This document shows positions 27,273 through 38,515 of a stretch of 64,000 bases of DNA, in pieces. The DNA comes from Raoultibacter massiliensis (lineage in GTDB: Bacteria > Actinomycetota > Coriobacteriia > Coriobacteriales > Eggerthellaceae). The stretch covers positions 684,423-748,422 of the forward strand of contig NZ_LT962671.1 of assembly GCF_900199545.1 (NCBI RefSeq), written 5' to 3'. Made by a program: the position numbers and the translations under genes. How positions within the stretch are numbered: position 1 is the first letter of the stretch; each line of letters starts with the position of its first letter. The notes under the pieces are model-generated. The model saw nothing but the letters and a program-made list of their open reading frames with translations. It was not told the origin of the DNA and made no database searches.

Positions 27273-28607
27273 CTACAGGTTGCGCGACAGCTCGTCGATG
27301 CGCGCGTCGGCTACGAAGACGAACGCTTTGCCGCGGTGCTCGGATCGCAGATACCCCGCATCGGCGAGTTCGACGAGGTCCCTGCGTGCCGTTGCGTACG
27401 AGATGCGGTTCTTCTCCTGATGGTATCTGATGTGGAACTCGGCAAGCGGAGTCCGTAGCGCTCGCGCGAGGATGGAGCGTTGCCGGTGGTTGAAGCGCTG
27501 ATCGAGCGAGAGCATGGCCTTCGCCGCCCGATCTTTTCCTGCGATTCCCGTGATCTGCTCTTCGATTTCGTCGAGTGCGATCTTGATGCATTGGCCCGAA
27601 AGCGTGTGGTGCACGGTGAGATCGCAGCAGCTGCGCCTGCGGGTGCTTTCGTATTCATCGGGGCCGCAGAGCGTTTTGTCGCCGAGCTCGTTTTCCGTCC
27701 AGAGGTACTTGGCGCCCGAGATGGGCGCGTACGCCAAAACGGGCAGGCCGTGTTTGAGATAGAAGAGCTTCGACGCGAGCGAGGCGATATGGGAGCTTGC
27801 GAACCCGTAGGGCTGGTGGTATCGGATGGAGTCGGCTATGAGATTTCCCCGCAAAACGGCGAGGTCTTCGCCGTCGCCGCCGTTGGCGTATTCGAGGATG
27901 AGCGAAAGCTGCCGTAGCACGACGCCCCATGCCTCCTCGTCGATCGCCGCGTTCGGCGCGTTGGCCTGCAGGGCATCCAAATCGCCTTGGGCGATGCCCT
28001 CGATCAGGCGGGCATGAAAGCCGTCGAGCATTTCTGCGGAGAACGGCTGGTCGATAAGGGAGGAAAGCTCGGAGTCGATGGCGACGGCGTTTGCGATCAG
28101 CCGTTCGATAGGAAGTTCGGGAACCGTGTTGAGCCTGACGTGCATTTCGAGATGGTCGCATTGCACTGCAAACCCGGCGAGCTTCGCCGCCGCAACGCTT
28201 TCGGCAAGGCGCATGCCGAGTGCGAACGATCGATCGGCGTGATCGAGCAGGGCTTCGTAGAGAGGGGAGTCCTGCGTGCTCCGCCGTTCGATGGAATCGA
28301 TGAGGTCGCTCAGCTCGTGGGTTCTGCGGTACCACAGGAGGTTGCCCTCTTCGTCGGGGAAGAGGTGCACGCCCAGACAGGTGCCGATGCTCCCGAGCAT
28401 CTCCCAAACGGAGAGCGGGCTCATGTTCGGGGGGAGGGGGTGCTGTAAAAACGTATCCCACGTCATCGCTTCGCGCTGCGAAAGGCGAAGCAGCGCTCGA
28501 AAGCTGCGATCATGGATGATCTCGGTCAATGTCGGTGCGTGTTCGTCCAATATCCTTCCAACCCCGCATCGGCGATGCGACATGCGAAGAGCGCTCGCCG
28601 AACCCAT
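27273..28607 (-). CDS. Fic-like protein with C-terminal winged helix, no visible catalytic motif
   Basis: A protein of about 444 residues. The middle resembles a Fic-protein fold by helix pattern (LYEALLDHADRSFALGMRLAESVAAAKLAG), but the HPFxDGNGR catalytic motif is not present. The last 80 residues look like a DeoR/Fic-type winged helix (HIRYHQEKNRISYATARRDLVELADAGYLR). This suggests a DNA-binding regulator rather than an AMP transferase; the Fic link is tentative. The start is uncertain: ATGs at 28625, 28607 and 28583 are all possible, none with a strong ribosome site. Codon use matches its neighbours. Confidence 0.65.
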   Translation of the reverse strand: MGSASALRMSHRRCGVGRILDEHAPTLTEIIHDRSFRALLRLSQREAMTWDTFLQHPLPPNMSPLSVWEMLGSIGTCLGVHLFPDEEGNLLWYRRTHELSDLIDSIERRSTQDSPLYEALLDHADRSFALGMRLAESVAAAKLAGFAVQCDHLEMHVRLNTVPELPIERLIANAVAIDSELSSLIDQPFSAEMLDGFHARLIEGIAQGDLDALQANAPNAAIDEEAWGVVLRQLSLILEYANGGDGEDLAVLRGNLIADSIRYHQPYGFASSHIASLASKLFYLKHGLPVLAYAPISGAKYLWTENELGDKTLCGPDEYESTRRRSCCDLTVHHTLSGQCIKIALDEIEEQITGIAGKDRAAKAMLSLDQRFNHRQRSILARALRTPLAEFHIRYHQEKNRISYATARRDLVELADAGYLRSEHRGKAFVFVADARIDELSRNL

Positions 28608-28985
28608 GCAAGAAGATCCATCCATGCAAGAGAGCCCATGTAAGAAATTACTATAGGGTTTCGAAAAGGTCGCACCTGCGCGAATTAGGCGGAAGGCCGG
28701 AAAGCGGCGAGTGCGGTTGCCGGGTTGCCGCATACCGCCGCAGGGGTATTCCGGTAACCGCTTGTTATCCAAATCGTCAGTTTGATGTGTTCGTGCGTGT
28801 TCGTTCTTTCTCATTCTATGCATATGTGCGATAATTCCGTTTCGGTATGCTTTAAGACGCGGGATTCCGCGTTTCACGTGGGATGCTGCGGAGCTCGATT
28901 CGAGGCCGCAGAGCCGGGTGAGCACAGCGCGGCAAACCGCGTTATATGCCGCAAGGCAGCAACTGAAGATGGAAGGAAAACATAC
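28608..28985. other. Divergent intergenic region before trigger factor
   Basis: This 378-bp stretch separates the Fic-like gene from tig. It holds an extended -10 for tig (28827-28835). GTTTCACGTG at 28871-28880 is a partial parS-like half. No gene is seen. Confidence 0.5.
28827..28835 (+). promoter_or_regulatory. Extended -10 element for tig
   Basis: TGC followed by GATAAT is an extended -10 box 151 bp upstream of the trigger factor start. No clear -35 is seen. Confidence 0.4.
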
Positions 28986-30482
28986 GTGGAAACAAAAGTC
29001 GAGGCATTGCAGGACAACCAGGTCAAGCTGACCGTCACGGTCGATGCCAAAGAGGTTGACGATCGAATCAAGAAAACCTATAAGGATTTCGCTTACAAGT
29101 ACAATTTCCCGGGCTTTCGTCGCGGCAAGGCTCCGCGTCCGGTCATCGACAACGCTCTCGGTGCCGAGGCCGTTCCGGCGACGGTCACCGATGCGCTTTT
29201 GAACGAGACGTACCCGGTTGCCGTTGACGAGGCTTTGCTGTATCCCGTATCGCAGCCCAAGTTCGAGGACGATTCTTCGCTCGTCGAGGCCGGCAAGCCC
29301 TTCACCTTCACTGCTGTTGTTTCGGTGAAACCCGAGTTCGAGCTTTCGAGCTACGATCCGGTCGAGATCGAGCTTCCCGCCGAAGGCGCTTCTGACGACG
29401 AGGTCGCCGAGCAGATCGATCAGCTGCGCGAGCACTACTATTCGTTTGAGGATGACGCCGCGTCCGCGAAGATCGAAGAGGGCGGTTACGCCGACCTCAA
29501 GATGGAGGCGACCGGCGCCGACGGCGAAACGCTCGAGACGCTGACGACGGATTCCCGCCTGTACGGCCTTGGCGTGGGATTGTTCCCCGAGGTGTTCGAT
29601 AAGGAACTCCTCGGCTTGAAGAAAGGTCAGAAGAAAAGCTTCGACATCGACATCACCAAAGATTCCTCGATGATGACTTCGTCGCTTGCCGACAAGACCG
29701 ATAAGATCCATTTCGACATCGAAGTGCTTGCCGTCAAGAAGAAGATCCTCCCCGAGGTGACCGACCAGTGGGCCAAAGACACGCTCGGCTTCGAGGATGT
29801 GGCGGATCTGAAAGCCCGCATCGCCGAATCGATCGCCAAGCAGAAGGCCGACGTGCTTCCCGGTATGAAGGAAAACGCGTGCCTGAACGTGCTCGCCGAG
29901 CGCCTTGAAGGCGATGTGCCCGAGTCGATGGTAGAGGCCAACGAGGCCGATCTTCTCAAGTCGTTCTTCCAGCAGCTCCAGTCGCAGGGCATGAGCTTCG
30001 ATGTGTACCTCATGCAGCAGGGTATCACCGCCGACCAGTTCAAAGAAGACGTGAAGAAGCAGTCTTCCGACATTGCGAAGCAGGATCTCGCCCTTGACGC
30101 GTGGGCCCGTCATCAGAAGATGGAAGTCACCGACGAGGAGATGTCCGACGAGTTCGTCAAGAGCGGCGTCGAGGATCCCGAGGCGCTCGAGGCCGAGTGG
30201 CGTGCCAACGGCCAGATGCACATGCTGCGCCAGGGCATCCTTCGCACCCGTGCCGTCAACGAGATCATGGAGACCGCCAAGGTCACCGAACTGACCGGCG
30301 CAAAGGACGAAAAGAAGGACGAGAAGAAGCCTGCCAAGAAAGCGTCGGCCAAGAAGGCCGCTGCGAAGAAGGACGAGGCCGACGGCGCGGAGGCCGAGGA
30401 GAAGAAGGCTCCGGCGAAGAAAAAGGCTCCCGCCAAGAAGGCTGCTGAGAAAAAGGCCGACGCCGAAGAAGCGAAAGAGTAA
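28986..30482 (+). CDS. tig: Trigger factor
   Basis: A 498-residue ribosome-associated chaperone and peptidyl-prolyl isomerase. The ribosome-binding signature reads GFRRGKAPRPVI (about residues 40-51). The FKBP-like domain is reduced in similarity (about 150-245), followed by the helical C-terminal cradle. The start is the GTG at 28986: AAGGAA lies 8 bp upstream and METKVEALQDNQVKL is the family N-terminus. The final 60 residues are a Lys/Ala/Glu-rich tail (PAKKASAKKAAAKK-type repeats) beyond the normal end, histone-H1-like in composition. It leads the tig-clpP-clpX block. Confidence 0.95.
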   Translation: METKVEALQDNQVKLTVTVDAKEVDDRIKKTYKDFAYKYNFPGFRRGKAPRPVIDNALGAEAVPATVTDALLNETYPVAVDEALLYPVSQPKFEDDSSLVEAGKPFTFTAVVSVKPEFELSSYDPVEIELPAEGASDDEVAEQIDQLREHYYSFEDDAASAKIEEGGYADLKMEATGADGETLETLTTDSRLYGLGVGLFPEVFDKELLGLKKGQKKSFDIDITKDSSMMTSSLADKTDKIHFDIEVLAVKKKILPEVTDQWAKDTLGFEDVADLKARIAESIAKQKADVLPGMKENACLNVLAERLEGDVPESMVEANEADLLKSFFQQLQSQGMSFDVYLMQQGITADQFKEDVKKQSSDIAKQDLALDAWARHQKMEVTDEEMSDEFVKSGVEDPEALEAEWRANGQMHMLRQGILRTRAVNEIMETAKVTELTGAKDEKKDEKKPAKKASAKKAAAKKDEADGAEAEEKKAPAKKKAPAKKAAEKKADAEEAKE

Positions 30483-30548
30483 AGCATACCTGGTCAAGGA
30501 ATTAGCATACGAGTCAGACGGGAACGCCCCGTCGGAAACGAGGCATGT

Positions 30549-31189
30549 ATGACAGCACAAAACGAAATCGCCAAAGCAGCGCTCATTCCCTATGTTATCG
30601 AGCAATCGCCGCGTGGGGAGCGCAGCTACGACATCTACTCCCGACTGCTCAACGACCGCATCATCTTCCTCGGTGAGCAGATCGACGACAATGTGGCGAA
30701 CTCCGTGGTCGCCCAGATGCTTCATCTGGCCAACTCCGACCCGGACAAGGACATCTCCCTCTATATCAATTCGCCCGGAGGATCGGTCACGGCCGGCCTT
30801 GCGATTCTCGATACGATGAACTTCATCAAGTGCGACGTATCGACCATCTGCCTGGGCGAATGCGCTTCGATGGCAGCCGTGTTGCTGTCTGCGGGCGCGA
30901 AGGGCAAGAGATTGTGCCTTCCCAACTCCATGGTGCTCATCCACCAGCCTTCGGGCGGAGCCCAGGGCCAGCAGACCGAGATCGCCATCGTGGCGGACTT
31001 CATGCTGAAGACCCGCAAGCGCCTGAATAAGATTCTCGCCGACAATACGGGTCAGTCGCTTGAGACGATCCAAAACGATACGGAACGCGATAACTACATG
31101 ACCGCCGAAGAGGCCATGGCCTACGGTCTTGTCGACGATATCGTGAAGCCCCAGGCGTTCGTCGGTGACGACAAGAAAAGCGAAGAGTA

Positions 31190-31190
<1 letters not shown>
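30549..31190 (+). CDS. clpP: ATP-dependent Clp protease proteolytic subunit
   Basis: A 213-residue serine protease subunit that forms the 14-mer degradation chamber. The triad is visible as Ser107 in [11 protein letters not shown], His132 in [11 protein letters not shown] and Asp181 in [12 protein letters not shown]. The oxyanion loop is [12 protein letters not shown]. The N-terminus [17 protein letters not shown] is typical. Its stop overlaps the clpX start by one base (TAATG), so the two are translationally coupled. It follows tig by 66 bp, the classic quality-control order. Confidence 0.97.
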
Positions 31191-32599
<1,409 letters not shown>

Positions 32600-32619
32600 C
32601 TCAACAAGCGGAAATCGGG

Positions 32620-32652
32620 CGGGCGCGGCTATAGGCTTTGCGCCCGTCTTTT
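32620..32652 (+). terminator. Weak terminator between clpX and valS
   Basis: A 6-bp GC stem (32620-32625 with 32641-32646) and TCTTTT follow clpX and end 21 bp before the valS start. It may only partly stop transcription. Confidence 0.5.
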
Positions 32653-32673
32653 GCATTCAGGGAACGAGGAGCT

Positions 32674-35358
32674 ATGTCCGAAGAGAAGAACAACGAGCAG
32701 GCGAAGAGGAAAGTCGATTACGACTTCGCCGCCCACGAGCGCCCCCTTATCGAGGCTTGGCAGGAGAAGGGGTACTTTAAGAGAACGCCGGGTTTCGGCG
32801 AACATGCCGATGACACCTACACGATCGTCATCCCGCCTCCGAACATCACAGGTGCGCTCCACATGGGCCATGCCCTAAACGACACGATCCAGGATACCTG
32901 CATCCGCCGCGCGCGCATGCAGGGATATCGGACCAGGTGGATTCTCGGTACCGACCATGCGGGCATCGCCACGCAGACCAAGGTCGATAAGAAGCTCGCC
33001 GACGAGGGCATTTCGCGCCTTGAAATCGGCCGGGAGGCGTTCGTCGAGGCGTGTTACGACTGGTATCGCGAATACGGCGCCACCATCGTCAACCAGATCA
33101 AGGGCATGGGCTGTTCGTGCGATTACTCCGATGAGCATTTCACCCTCGAGCCGGCTTACGTGAAGGCGGTTCGCCAGGTGTTCGTCGATTGGTATCACAA
33201 CGATCTGATCTATCGCGGCAAGCGCATCGTAAACTGGTGCCCGCACTGCACGACCGCCATCGCCGATGACGAAGCGGAGTACGTGGACGAAGCCGGCCAC
33301 CTGTGGTACCTGCGCTACCCGCTTGTCGAACCGGTTGACGGGATGGACTATATCGTGGTGGCGACCACGCGCCCTGAAACCATGCTCGGCGATACGGGCG
33401 TGGCGGTAAGTCCCAAAGACGCGTCGAAGAAGGCGCTCGTCGGCAAGACGGTGAAGCTTCCGATCGTCGATCGGGAAATCCCCATCTTCAGCGATTTCCA
33501 TGTCGATCCTGAGTTCGGCACCGGATTCGTGAAAGTGACGCCTGCGCACGATCCCAACGATTACGCGATGGGCGAGCGCAACGGGCTTGCACGCATCAAC
33601 ATCTTCGACGAGCATGCCGTCGTAGTTGAAGGCTACGGCGAGTTTTCCGGTATGACACGCGACGAGGCCCGCGAGGCCGTGGTGGCGCGTTTCGAGGAGC
33701 TGGGGCTTCTCGATCATGTGGAAGAGCACGGCCATTCGGTCATGACGTGCTACCGATGCCACACCAAGCTCGAACCCTGGCTTTCCGAGCAGTGGTTCGT
33801 GGCCGTCGACGGCCTCAAGGACGCTTCCTCCCGCGTGGTCGAGGACGGTTCGGTCACGTTCTACCCCGAGCGTTGGAAGCAGGTCTATCTCAGCTGGATG
33901 GAAAACCTCAAAGACTGGTGCATCTCGCGCCAGCTGTGGTGGGGTCATCGCATTCCGATGTTCTACTGCGACGAATGCGGCTGGGAAGATGCAAGCGTCG
34001 AGGACGTCGAGGCGTGCCCCGTGTGCGGCGCGCACGTGCGCCAAGACGAAGACGTGCTCGACACGTGGTTCTCATCGCAGCTGTGGCCCTTCGCCACGAT
34101 GGGCTGGCCCGAAGCCGGGATGGATGCGCCCGAGATCAAGCTCGCCTATCCCACGCAAGTGCTTTCGACGGCCCGCGATATCATGGGCCTGTGGGTGGCG
34201 CGCATGGTCATGGCTTCGACATACTTCTGCAAGGAGATCCCGTTCCATGATGTGATCATTCATCCGACCGTCATGGCGGCCGACGGCAAGCCGATGAGCA
34301 AATCGCGCGGCAACGGCGTCGATCCTTTGCGGCTCATGGAAGACTACGGTGCCGATGGCATGCGGTTCGGCCTGCTCATGCAGGTGACCGGCGCACAGGA
34401 TCTCAAATTCAACGAAGCGAAGCTCGAAAGCAGCCGCAATTTCGCAAACAAGATCCGCAATGCGGCGCGCTTTGTGATGATGAACCTCGACGGCTACGAG
34501 CCGGGTGCCCCCGATCCCGTGACGCCTGCCGACAAGTGGATATTCTCACGTCTGGCGGGGCTGGTGGCCCGTATCGACGGGATGTTCGAGCGCTACGAGT
34601 TCGGCGAGATTACCCGCGAGTTGTACGCGTTTTTCTGGAACGAGTTCTGCGATTGGTACATTGAATTTTCCAAGAGCCGCCTTGCGGGCGATGCGGCCGA
34701 CCGTGCGATCTGCCAGCGCAACCTCGTGTTCGTGCTCGACACCGCGCTACGGTTGCTCCATCCCATCATGCCGTTCGTGACCGAGGAGATCTACCAGGAT
34801 CTGCCTATCGACAAGGCGGATGCGCCGTACCTGATCATAGCCTCGTGGCCGGAAGCCAGCGAGCTTGCCCGTTACGTCGACGCGGATGCTGAGCGTGCGA
34901 TTACGATGGTGACCGAGGCGGTGTCGGGCATTCGTTCGACGCGCTCGCGCTACGGCATCTCTCCGAAAACGGAGCTCAGCGTCGTCATCAAAGCCGATGC
35001 CCACGATGTCGATCTGCTCGAAGCCCAGCGCCAGCTGGTCATCGACATGGCGAACCTCTCCGGGCTTACGATCGCATCGGATGCGGAAAAGCCAGCCGAG
35101 TCGAGCATCGCGCTTGCCGCGGGCCTCGAGGTCTACATCGTGCTTTCGGGTCTCGTCGATTTCGCTGCGGAGAGGGCGCGCCTTGAGAAGGAGCGGGCGA
35201 AGCTTTCAGGCGATGCGGCCAAGCTCGAGAAGAAGCTCTCGAACCCCGGGTTCCTCGCCAAGGCGGCCCCCGAGATCATCGAGAAGGATCGTGCGAAGTG
35301 CGCCGAGCTGACCGACATGCTCGCTCGCATCGACGGGCAGCTCGCCGAAATAGGGTAG
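32674..35358 (+). CDS. valS: Valine--tRNA ligase
   Basis: An 894-residue class I synthetase. HIGH motif: PNITGALHMGHALN (about residues 52-65); the editing domain has ATTRPETMLGDT; the zinc-binding pair C-x2-C (YCDEC, CPVC) lies near 430-450; KMSKS motif: KPMSKSRGNGVDPL near 539. The C-terminal 65 residues form the tRNA-binding coiled coil (FAAERARLEKERAKLSGDAA). ATG 32674 follows ACGAGGAG. It may share transcription with clpX. Confidence 0.97.
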   Translation: MSEEKNNEQAKRKVDYDFAAHERPLIEAWQEKGYFKRTPGFGEHADDTYTIVIPPPNITGALHMGHALNDTIQDTCIRRARMQGYRTRWILGTDHAGIATQTKVDKKLADEGISRLEIGREAFVEACYDWYREYGATIVNQIKGMGCSCDYSDEHFTLEPAYVKAVRQVFVDWYHNDLIYRGKRIVNWCPHCTTAIADDEAEYVDEAGHLWYLRYPLVEPVDGMDYIVVATTRPETMLGDTGVAVSPKDASKKALVGKTVKLPIVDREIPIFSDFHVDPEFGTGFVKVTPAHDPNDYAMGERNGLARINIFDEHAVVVEGYGEFSGMTRDEAREAVVARFEELGLLDHVEEHGHSVMTCYRCHTKLEPWLSEQWFVAVDGLKDASSRVVEDGSVTFYPERWKQVYLSWMENLKDWCISRQLWWGHRIPMFYCDECGWEDASVEDVEACPVCGAHVRQDEDVLDTWFSSQLWPFATMGWPEAGMDAPEIKLAYPTQVLSTARDIMGLWVARMVMASTYFCKEIPFHDVIIHPTVMAADGKPMSKSRGNGVDPLRLMEDYGADGMRFGLLMQVTGAQDLKFNEAKLESSRNFANKIRNAARFVMMNLDGYEPGAPDPVTPADKWIFSRLAGLVARIDGMFERYEFGEITRELYAFFWNEFCDWYIEFSKSRLAGDAADRAICQRNLVFVLDTALRLLHPIMPFVTEEIYQDLPIDKADAPYLIIASWPEASELARYVDADAERAITMVTEAVSGIRSTRSRYGISPKTELSVVIKADAHDVDLLEAQRQLVIDMANLSGLTIASDAEKPAESSIALAAGLEVYIVLSGLVDFAAERARLEKERAKLSGDAAKLEKKLSNPGFLAKAAPEIIEKDRAKCAELTDMLARIDGQLAEIG

Positions 35359-35405
35359 AGCCCATTCTGGGCGTTTGAGCCGGGCGGGGATGAGCGGGTT
35401 CAACG

Positions 35406-35443
35406 AGGCGGCTGCATCGGAAACGGGCAGCCGCCTTTCTTTT
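35406..35443 (+). terminator. Rho-independent terminator after valS
   Basis: A perfect 10-bp stem (35406-35415 with 35427-35436) followed by TTCTTTT. Confidence 0.88.
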
Positions 35444-35612
35444 CTGCGTGCAGGGACGGTGCCTGTTTCTATTTTCCGAGGAAATTGGGGGTATCTGCTT
35501 TGCTCAGGTATGTTCTTTGTTACAATAGGGCATTGTGTCGGCGCCCAGCGTCGATGCGAACGTTTTCATACGACGTCATATCGTACGTACTGACCTAGAA
35601 AACGAGGTTACC

Positions 35613-36173
35613 ATGAACGAACTGTTGTCCCAGCTGTGGACACCTGAGCTGCAATCGGCTTTCACGATCGTCGTCGTGCTGCTGGTTGTGCTGTACGTGC
35701 TGTCCATCGTTTGGGTGGTGCGCGACGCTTACCTGCGCGGCTCCTTCTGGTATATCTGGGCGATCGTCGCCCTCGTGCCGTTGGTCGGCGTTATCGCATA
35801 CTGCCTCTTGCGCCCGCCGCTGCTCCAGATCGATCGCGACGAACAGGAGCTCGAGATTGCGCTGAAACAGCGCGAGCTCATGAAGTACGGCGAATGCGCT
35901 AACTGCGGGTATCCCGTCGAGGCCGATTTCGTCCTGTGCCCGAATTGTCACCAGAGGCTCAAGAACCTCTGCATGACCTGCAACCATGCGCTTGATCCGT
36001 CATGGACGGTCTGTCCGTACTGCGCCACCCCGGTGGCGGGGGGAGCGCCGCGCCGCGGAGCCATGCGTCCTCGTTCGGGCGCGACAACTACCACGCCGCA
36101 TAACGCGGCTCCCCAGCAAGCGAGGCCGGCTCGCTCACGTTCGCGCTCAGCCGACGAGCTCAGCGCACAGTAA
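35613..36173 (+). CDS. Membrane protein with double zinc ribbon
   Basis: A 186-residue protein. Two membrane segments lie at residues 17-35 and 43-63, then a charged helix (RDEQELEIALKQRELMKYG) and two C4 zinc ribbons: C-x2-C (CANC, CPNC) and C-x2-C (CMTC, CPYC). The tail is basic and Ala/Ser/Thr-rich. Such proteins are common in Coriobacteriia and may act as membrane-tethered scaffolds; no function is known. ATG 35613 is preceded by GAGG. It sits between valS and thrS with terminators on both sides. Confidence 0.85.
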   Translation: MNELLSQLWTPELQSAFTIVVVLLVVLYVLSIVWVVRDAYLRGSFWYIWAIVALVPLVGVIAYCLLRPPLLQIDRDEQELEIALKQRELMKYGECANCGYPVEADFVLCPNCHQRLKNLCMTCNHALDPSWTVCPYCATPVAGGAPRRGAMRPRSGATTTTPHNAAPQQARPARSRSRSADELSAQ

Positions 36174-36191
36174 CCGAAACTGTATGCAACG

Positions 36192-36222
36192 CGAAGCCGC
36201 CCTCATTGGCGGCTTCGTTGTT
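36192..36222 (+). terminator. Rho-independent terminator after the zinc-ribbon gene
   Basis: A perfect 10-bp stem (36192-36201 with 36208-36217) with a 6-nt loop and TTGTT. It ends 76 bp before thrS. Confidence 0.8.
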
Positions 36223-36297
36223 CATAGGGCCTTGCAAAGGCTCGAAAACGATCGTGCAGGTGCTTTGTGCGCACCCGGCACAGAGAAAGGATTGGAT

Positions 36298-38211
36298 ATG
36301 GAAATCATTTTGCCCGACGGTTCAGCGAAGGAACTCGAGAGCGGGGCGACGGTCGCCGATGTGGCGGCGTCGATTGGAGCGGGCCTTGCGAAAGCGGCTC
36401 TGGCCGGCATCGTCGATGGGGTTGCCGTCGATCTGGGTTGCGAGGTCCACGGGGGAGAGCAGGTGGCCATCGTCACCAGCAAGACCCCTGAAGCCATCGA
36501 CATCCTCAGGCATTCGACGGCGCATGTCATGGCTGCCGCGCTTGTCGATCTGTACGGCGATGTCAAGTTCGGCGTGGGGCCTGCGATCGAGGGCGGTTTC
36601 TACTACGATATCAAGATGGAGAAGAGCCTTGGTCCCGACGATCTTGAGAAGATCGAGGCCCGCATGGCCGAGATCGTCGCGGCGGCCGAACCCTTCGAGC
36701 GCCGCGTGGTGACGCGAGCCGAAGCCGAGGACATCTTCTCCGACCAGCCGTTCAAGCTCGAGCTGATCGCCGAGCTTCCCGAAGGCGAGACGATCACAAC
36801 CTATTCGATCGGCAAGTTCACCGATCTGTGCCGTGGGCCGCATCTGCCCGACACCTCGAAGATCCCTGCGTTCAAGCTCACGAAGCTTGCAGGGGCTTAT
36901 TGGCGCGGCGATTCCGAACGCGAGATGCTGCAGCGCGTGTACGGAACGGCGTTCTTCTCGAAAAAAGATCTCGAAACGCACCTTTCGAACCTCGAGGAAG
37001 CCGAAAAGCGCGACCATCGCAAACTCGGGCGCGAGCTTGGCATCTACACCATGGATCCGCTTGCAGGCGTCGGACTGCCGTTGTATCTGCCCAAGGGCGC
37101 GCGCATCATCCGCACGATGCAGGAATGGCTGCGCCGCGATCTGTACGAACGCGGCTACGAAGAGGTCATCACGCCGCACATCTACAATGCCGACGTGTGG
37201 AAGATGTCGGGTCACTATGACTTCTACCACGAGAACATGTACTTCTTCGAGATCAACGAAGGCGACGAAGAGAGTCCGCGCATGAGCGAGTACGGCGTGA
37301 AGCCCATGAACTGCCCTGGCCATGTCATGCTGTACAAGGCCGACCTGCATTCGTATCGCGATCTGCCGCTTCGTTATTTCGAGTTCGGCACGGTGTACCG
37401 CCACGAGATGAGCGGTGTTGTGCACGGCCTTCTGCGCGCCCGCGGCTTCACGCAGGACGATGCGCATGTGTTCTGCACGAAGGATCAGGTTGTCGACGAG
37501 GTGGTTGCCATCCTTGATCTGGTGGATCACATCATGACGACGTTCGGATTCGAGTACACCGCCGAGATTTCCACGCGTCCCGAAAAGAGCATCGGAACCG
37601 ATGATATGTGGGAGCATGCGACGAACTCGCTCAAGGAGGCATGTGCGCGCCATGGCCTCGAATACGAGATCAACGAGGGCGACGGTGCGTTTTACGGTCC
37701 GAAGATCGATATCAAGGTAAAGGATGCCATCGGACGCACGTGGCAGTGCTCGACCGTGCAGGTCGATTTCAACTTCCCCGAGCGCTTCGAGCTTACCTAT
37801 CGCACCGAAGATAACACCGAAGAGCGCCCTTGGATGCTCCATCGCGCCATCTTCGGTTCGATCGAGCGGTTCCTCGGCATCCTTATCGAGCACTATGCGG
37901 GCTCGCTTCCGTTGTGGCTTGCGCCTGTGCAGGTTGCGGTGCTCCCCATCGCCGACCGCCACAAAGATGCGGCGGCCGATCTTGTTGAGAAGCTCAAGGC
38001 GGCCGGCGGCCGTGTGGAGGTATACGATCAGAACGAGCCGATGCGCGTGAAGATAGCCAAGGCCCAGAGTCAGAAGATCCCTTACATGGTCGTGCTTGGC
38101 GATAAGGAAGTCGAGAACGGCACGGTGAGCGTTCGCGAGCGCCATGAAGGTGATTTGGGTTCGTGGAGCGTCCAGAAGCTCGTCGACATCATTGCGGAGG
38201 CGGCGCTGTAG
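36298..38211 (+). CDS. threonyl thrS: Threonine--tRNA ligase
   Basis: A 637-residue class II synthetase. The N-terminal TGS domain (residues 1-60) is followed by the editing domain with HSTAHVMAAALVDLYG, the catalytic core with MNCPGHVMLY (zinc Cys near residue 338), HEMSGVVHGLLRARGFTQDDAH, and the C-terminal anticodon-binding domain from about 540 (APVQVAVLPIADRH). The start at 36298 follows AGAAAGGA; upstream reading frame sequence overlaps the preceding terminator. No T-box leader is visible. Confidence 0.97.
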   Translation: MEIILPDGSAKELESGATVADVAASIGAGLAKAALAGIVDGVAVDLGCEVHGGEQVAIVTSKTPEAIDILRHSTAHVMAAALVDLYGDVKFGVGPAIEGGFYYDIKMEKSLGPDDLEKIEARMAEIVAAAEPFERRVVTRAEAEDIFSDQPFKLELIAELPEGETITTYSIGKFTDLCRGPHLPDTSKIPAFKLTKLAGAYWRGDSEREMLQRVYGTAFFSKKDLETHLSNLEEAEKRDHRKLGRELGIYTMDPLAGVGLPLYLPKGARIIRTMQEWLRRDLYERGYEEVITPHIYNADVWKMSGHYDFYHENMYFFEINEGDEESPRMSEYGVKPMNCPGHVMLYKADLHSYRDLPLRYFEFGTVYRHEMSGVVHGLLRARGFTQDDAHVFCTKDQVVDEVVAILDLVDHIMTTFGFEYTAEISTRPEKSIGTDDMWEHATNSLKEACARHGLEYEINEGDGAFYGPKIDIKVKDAIGRTWQCSTVQVDFNFPERFELTYRTEDNTEERPWMLHRAIFGSIERFLGILIEHYAGSLPLWLAPVQVAVLPIADRHKDAAADLVEKLKAAGGRVEVYDQNEPMRVKIAKAQSQKIPYMVVLGDKEVENGTVSVRERHEGDLGSWSVQKLVDIIAEAAL

Positions 38212-38244
38212 ATTTCTTCTTGCCGAAGGTAAGCGCTGGGTGCG

Positions 38245-38288
38245 AAAGCCCTGGGTGGTCCGAGACGTTCGGGCGCCCGGGGCTTTTC
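38245..38288 (+). terminator. Terminator after thrS
   Basis: An 11-bp stem with one G-T pair (38245-38255 with 38276-38286) ends in TTTTC. Confidence 0.65.
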
Positions 38289-38351
38289 GCTGCGTTCGGC
38301 GTCGCTTTGCGCCTGCGACCCCTCGGGGGAATGCTGAAGCGCCTCTTCTGC

Positions 38352-38376
38352 ACGTTTTTTGCCAGATTCATACAAG
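38352..38376 (-). repeat. 25-bp inverted repeat, left copy
   Basis: On the minus strand this reads TTGTATGAATCTGGCAAAAA followed by ACGTG. It matches 38516-38540 in 24 of 25 positions, in inverted orientation. Confidence 0.8.
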
Positions 38377-38515
38377 TCGCGCATGTCCCATGCGGTTGCT
38401 GACGAGCCGTGTCGCCCAGAAGCGGGTTAAGCAGCCTTTTGATCTGGGGCGATGAGGGCGGCAGTGTATTTGGTGACATCTTGAGGGGCCGTCGGGCTTT
38501 CTGTGGTGCGTTCGG

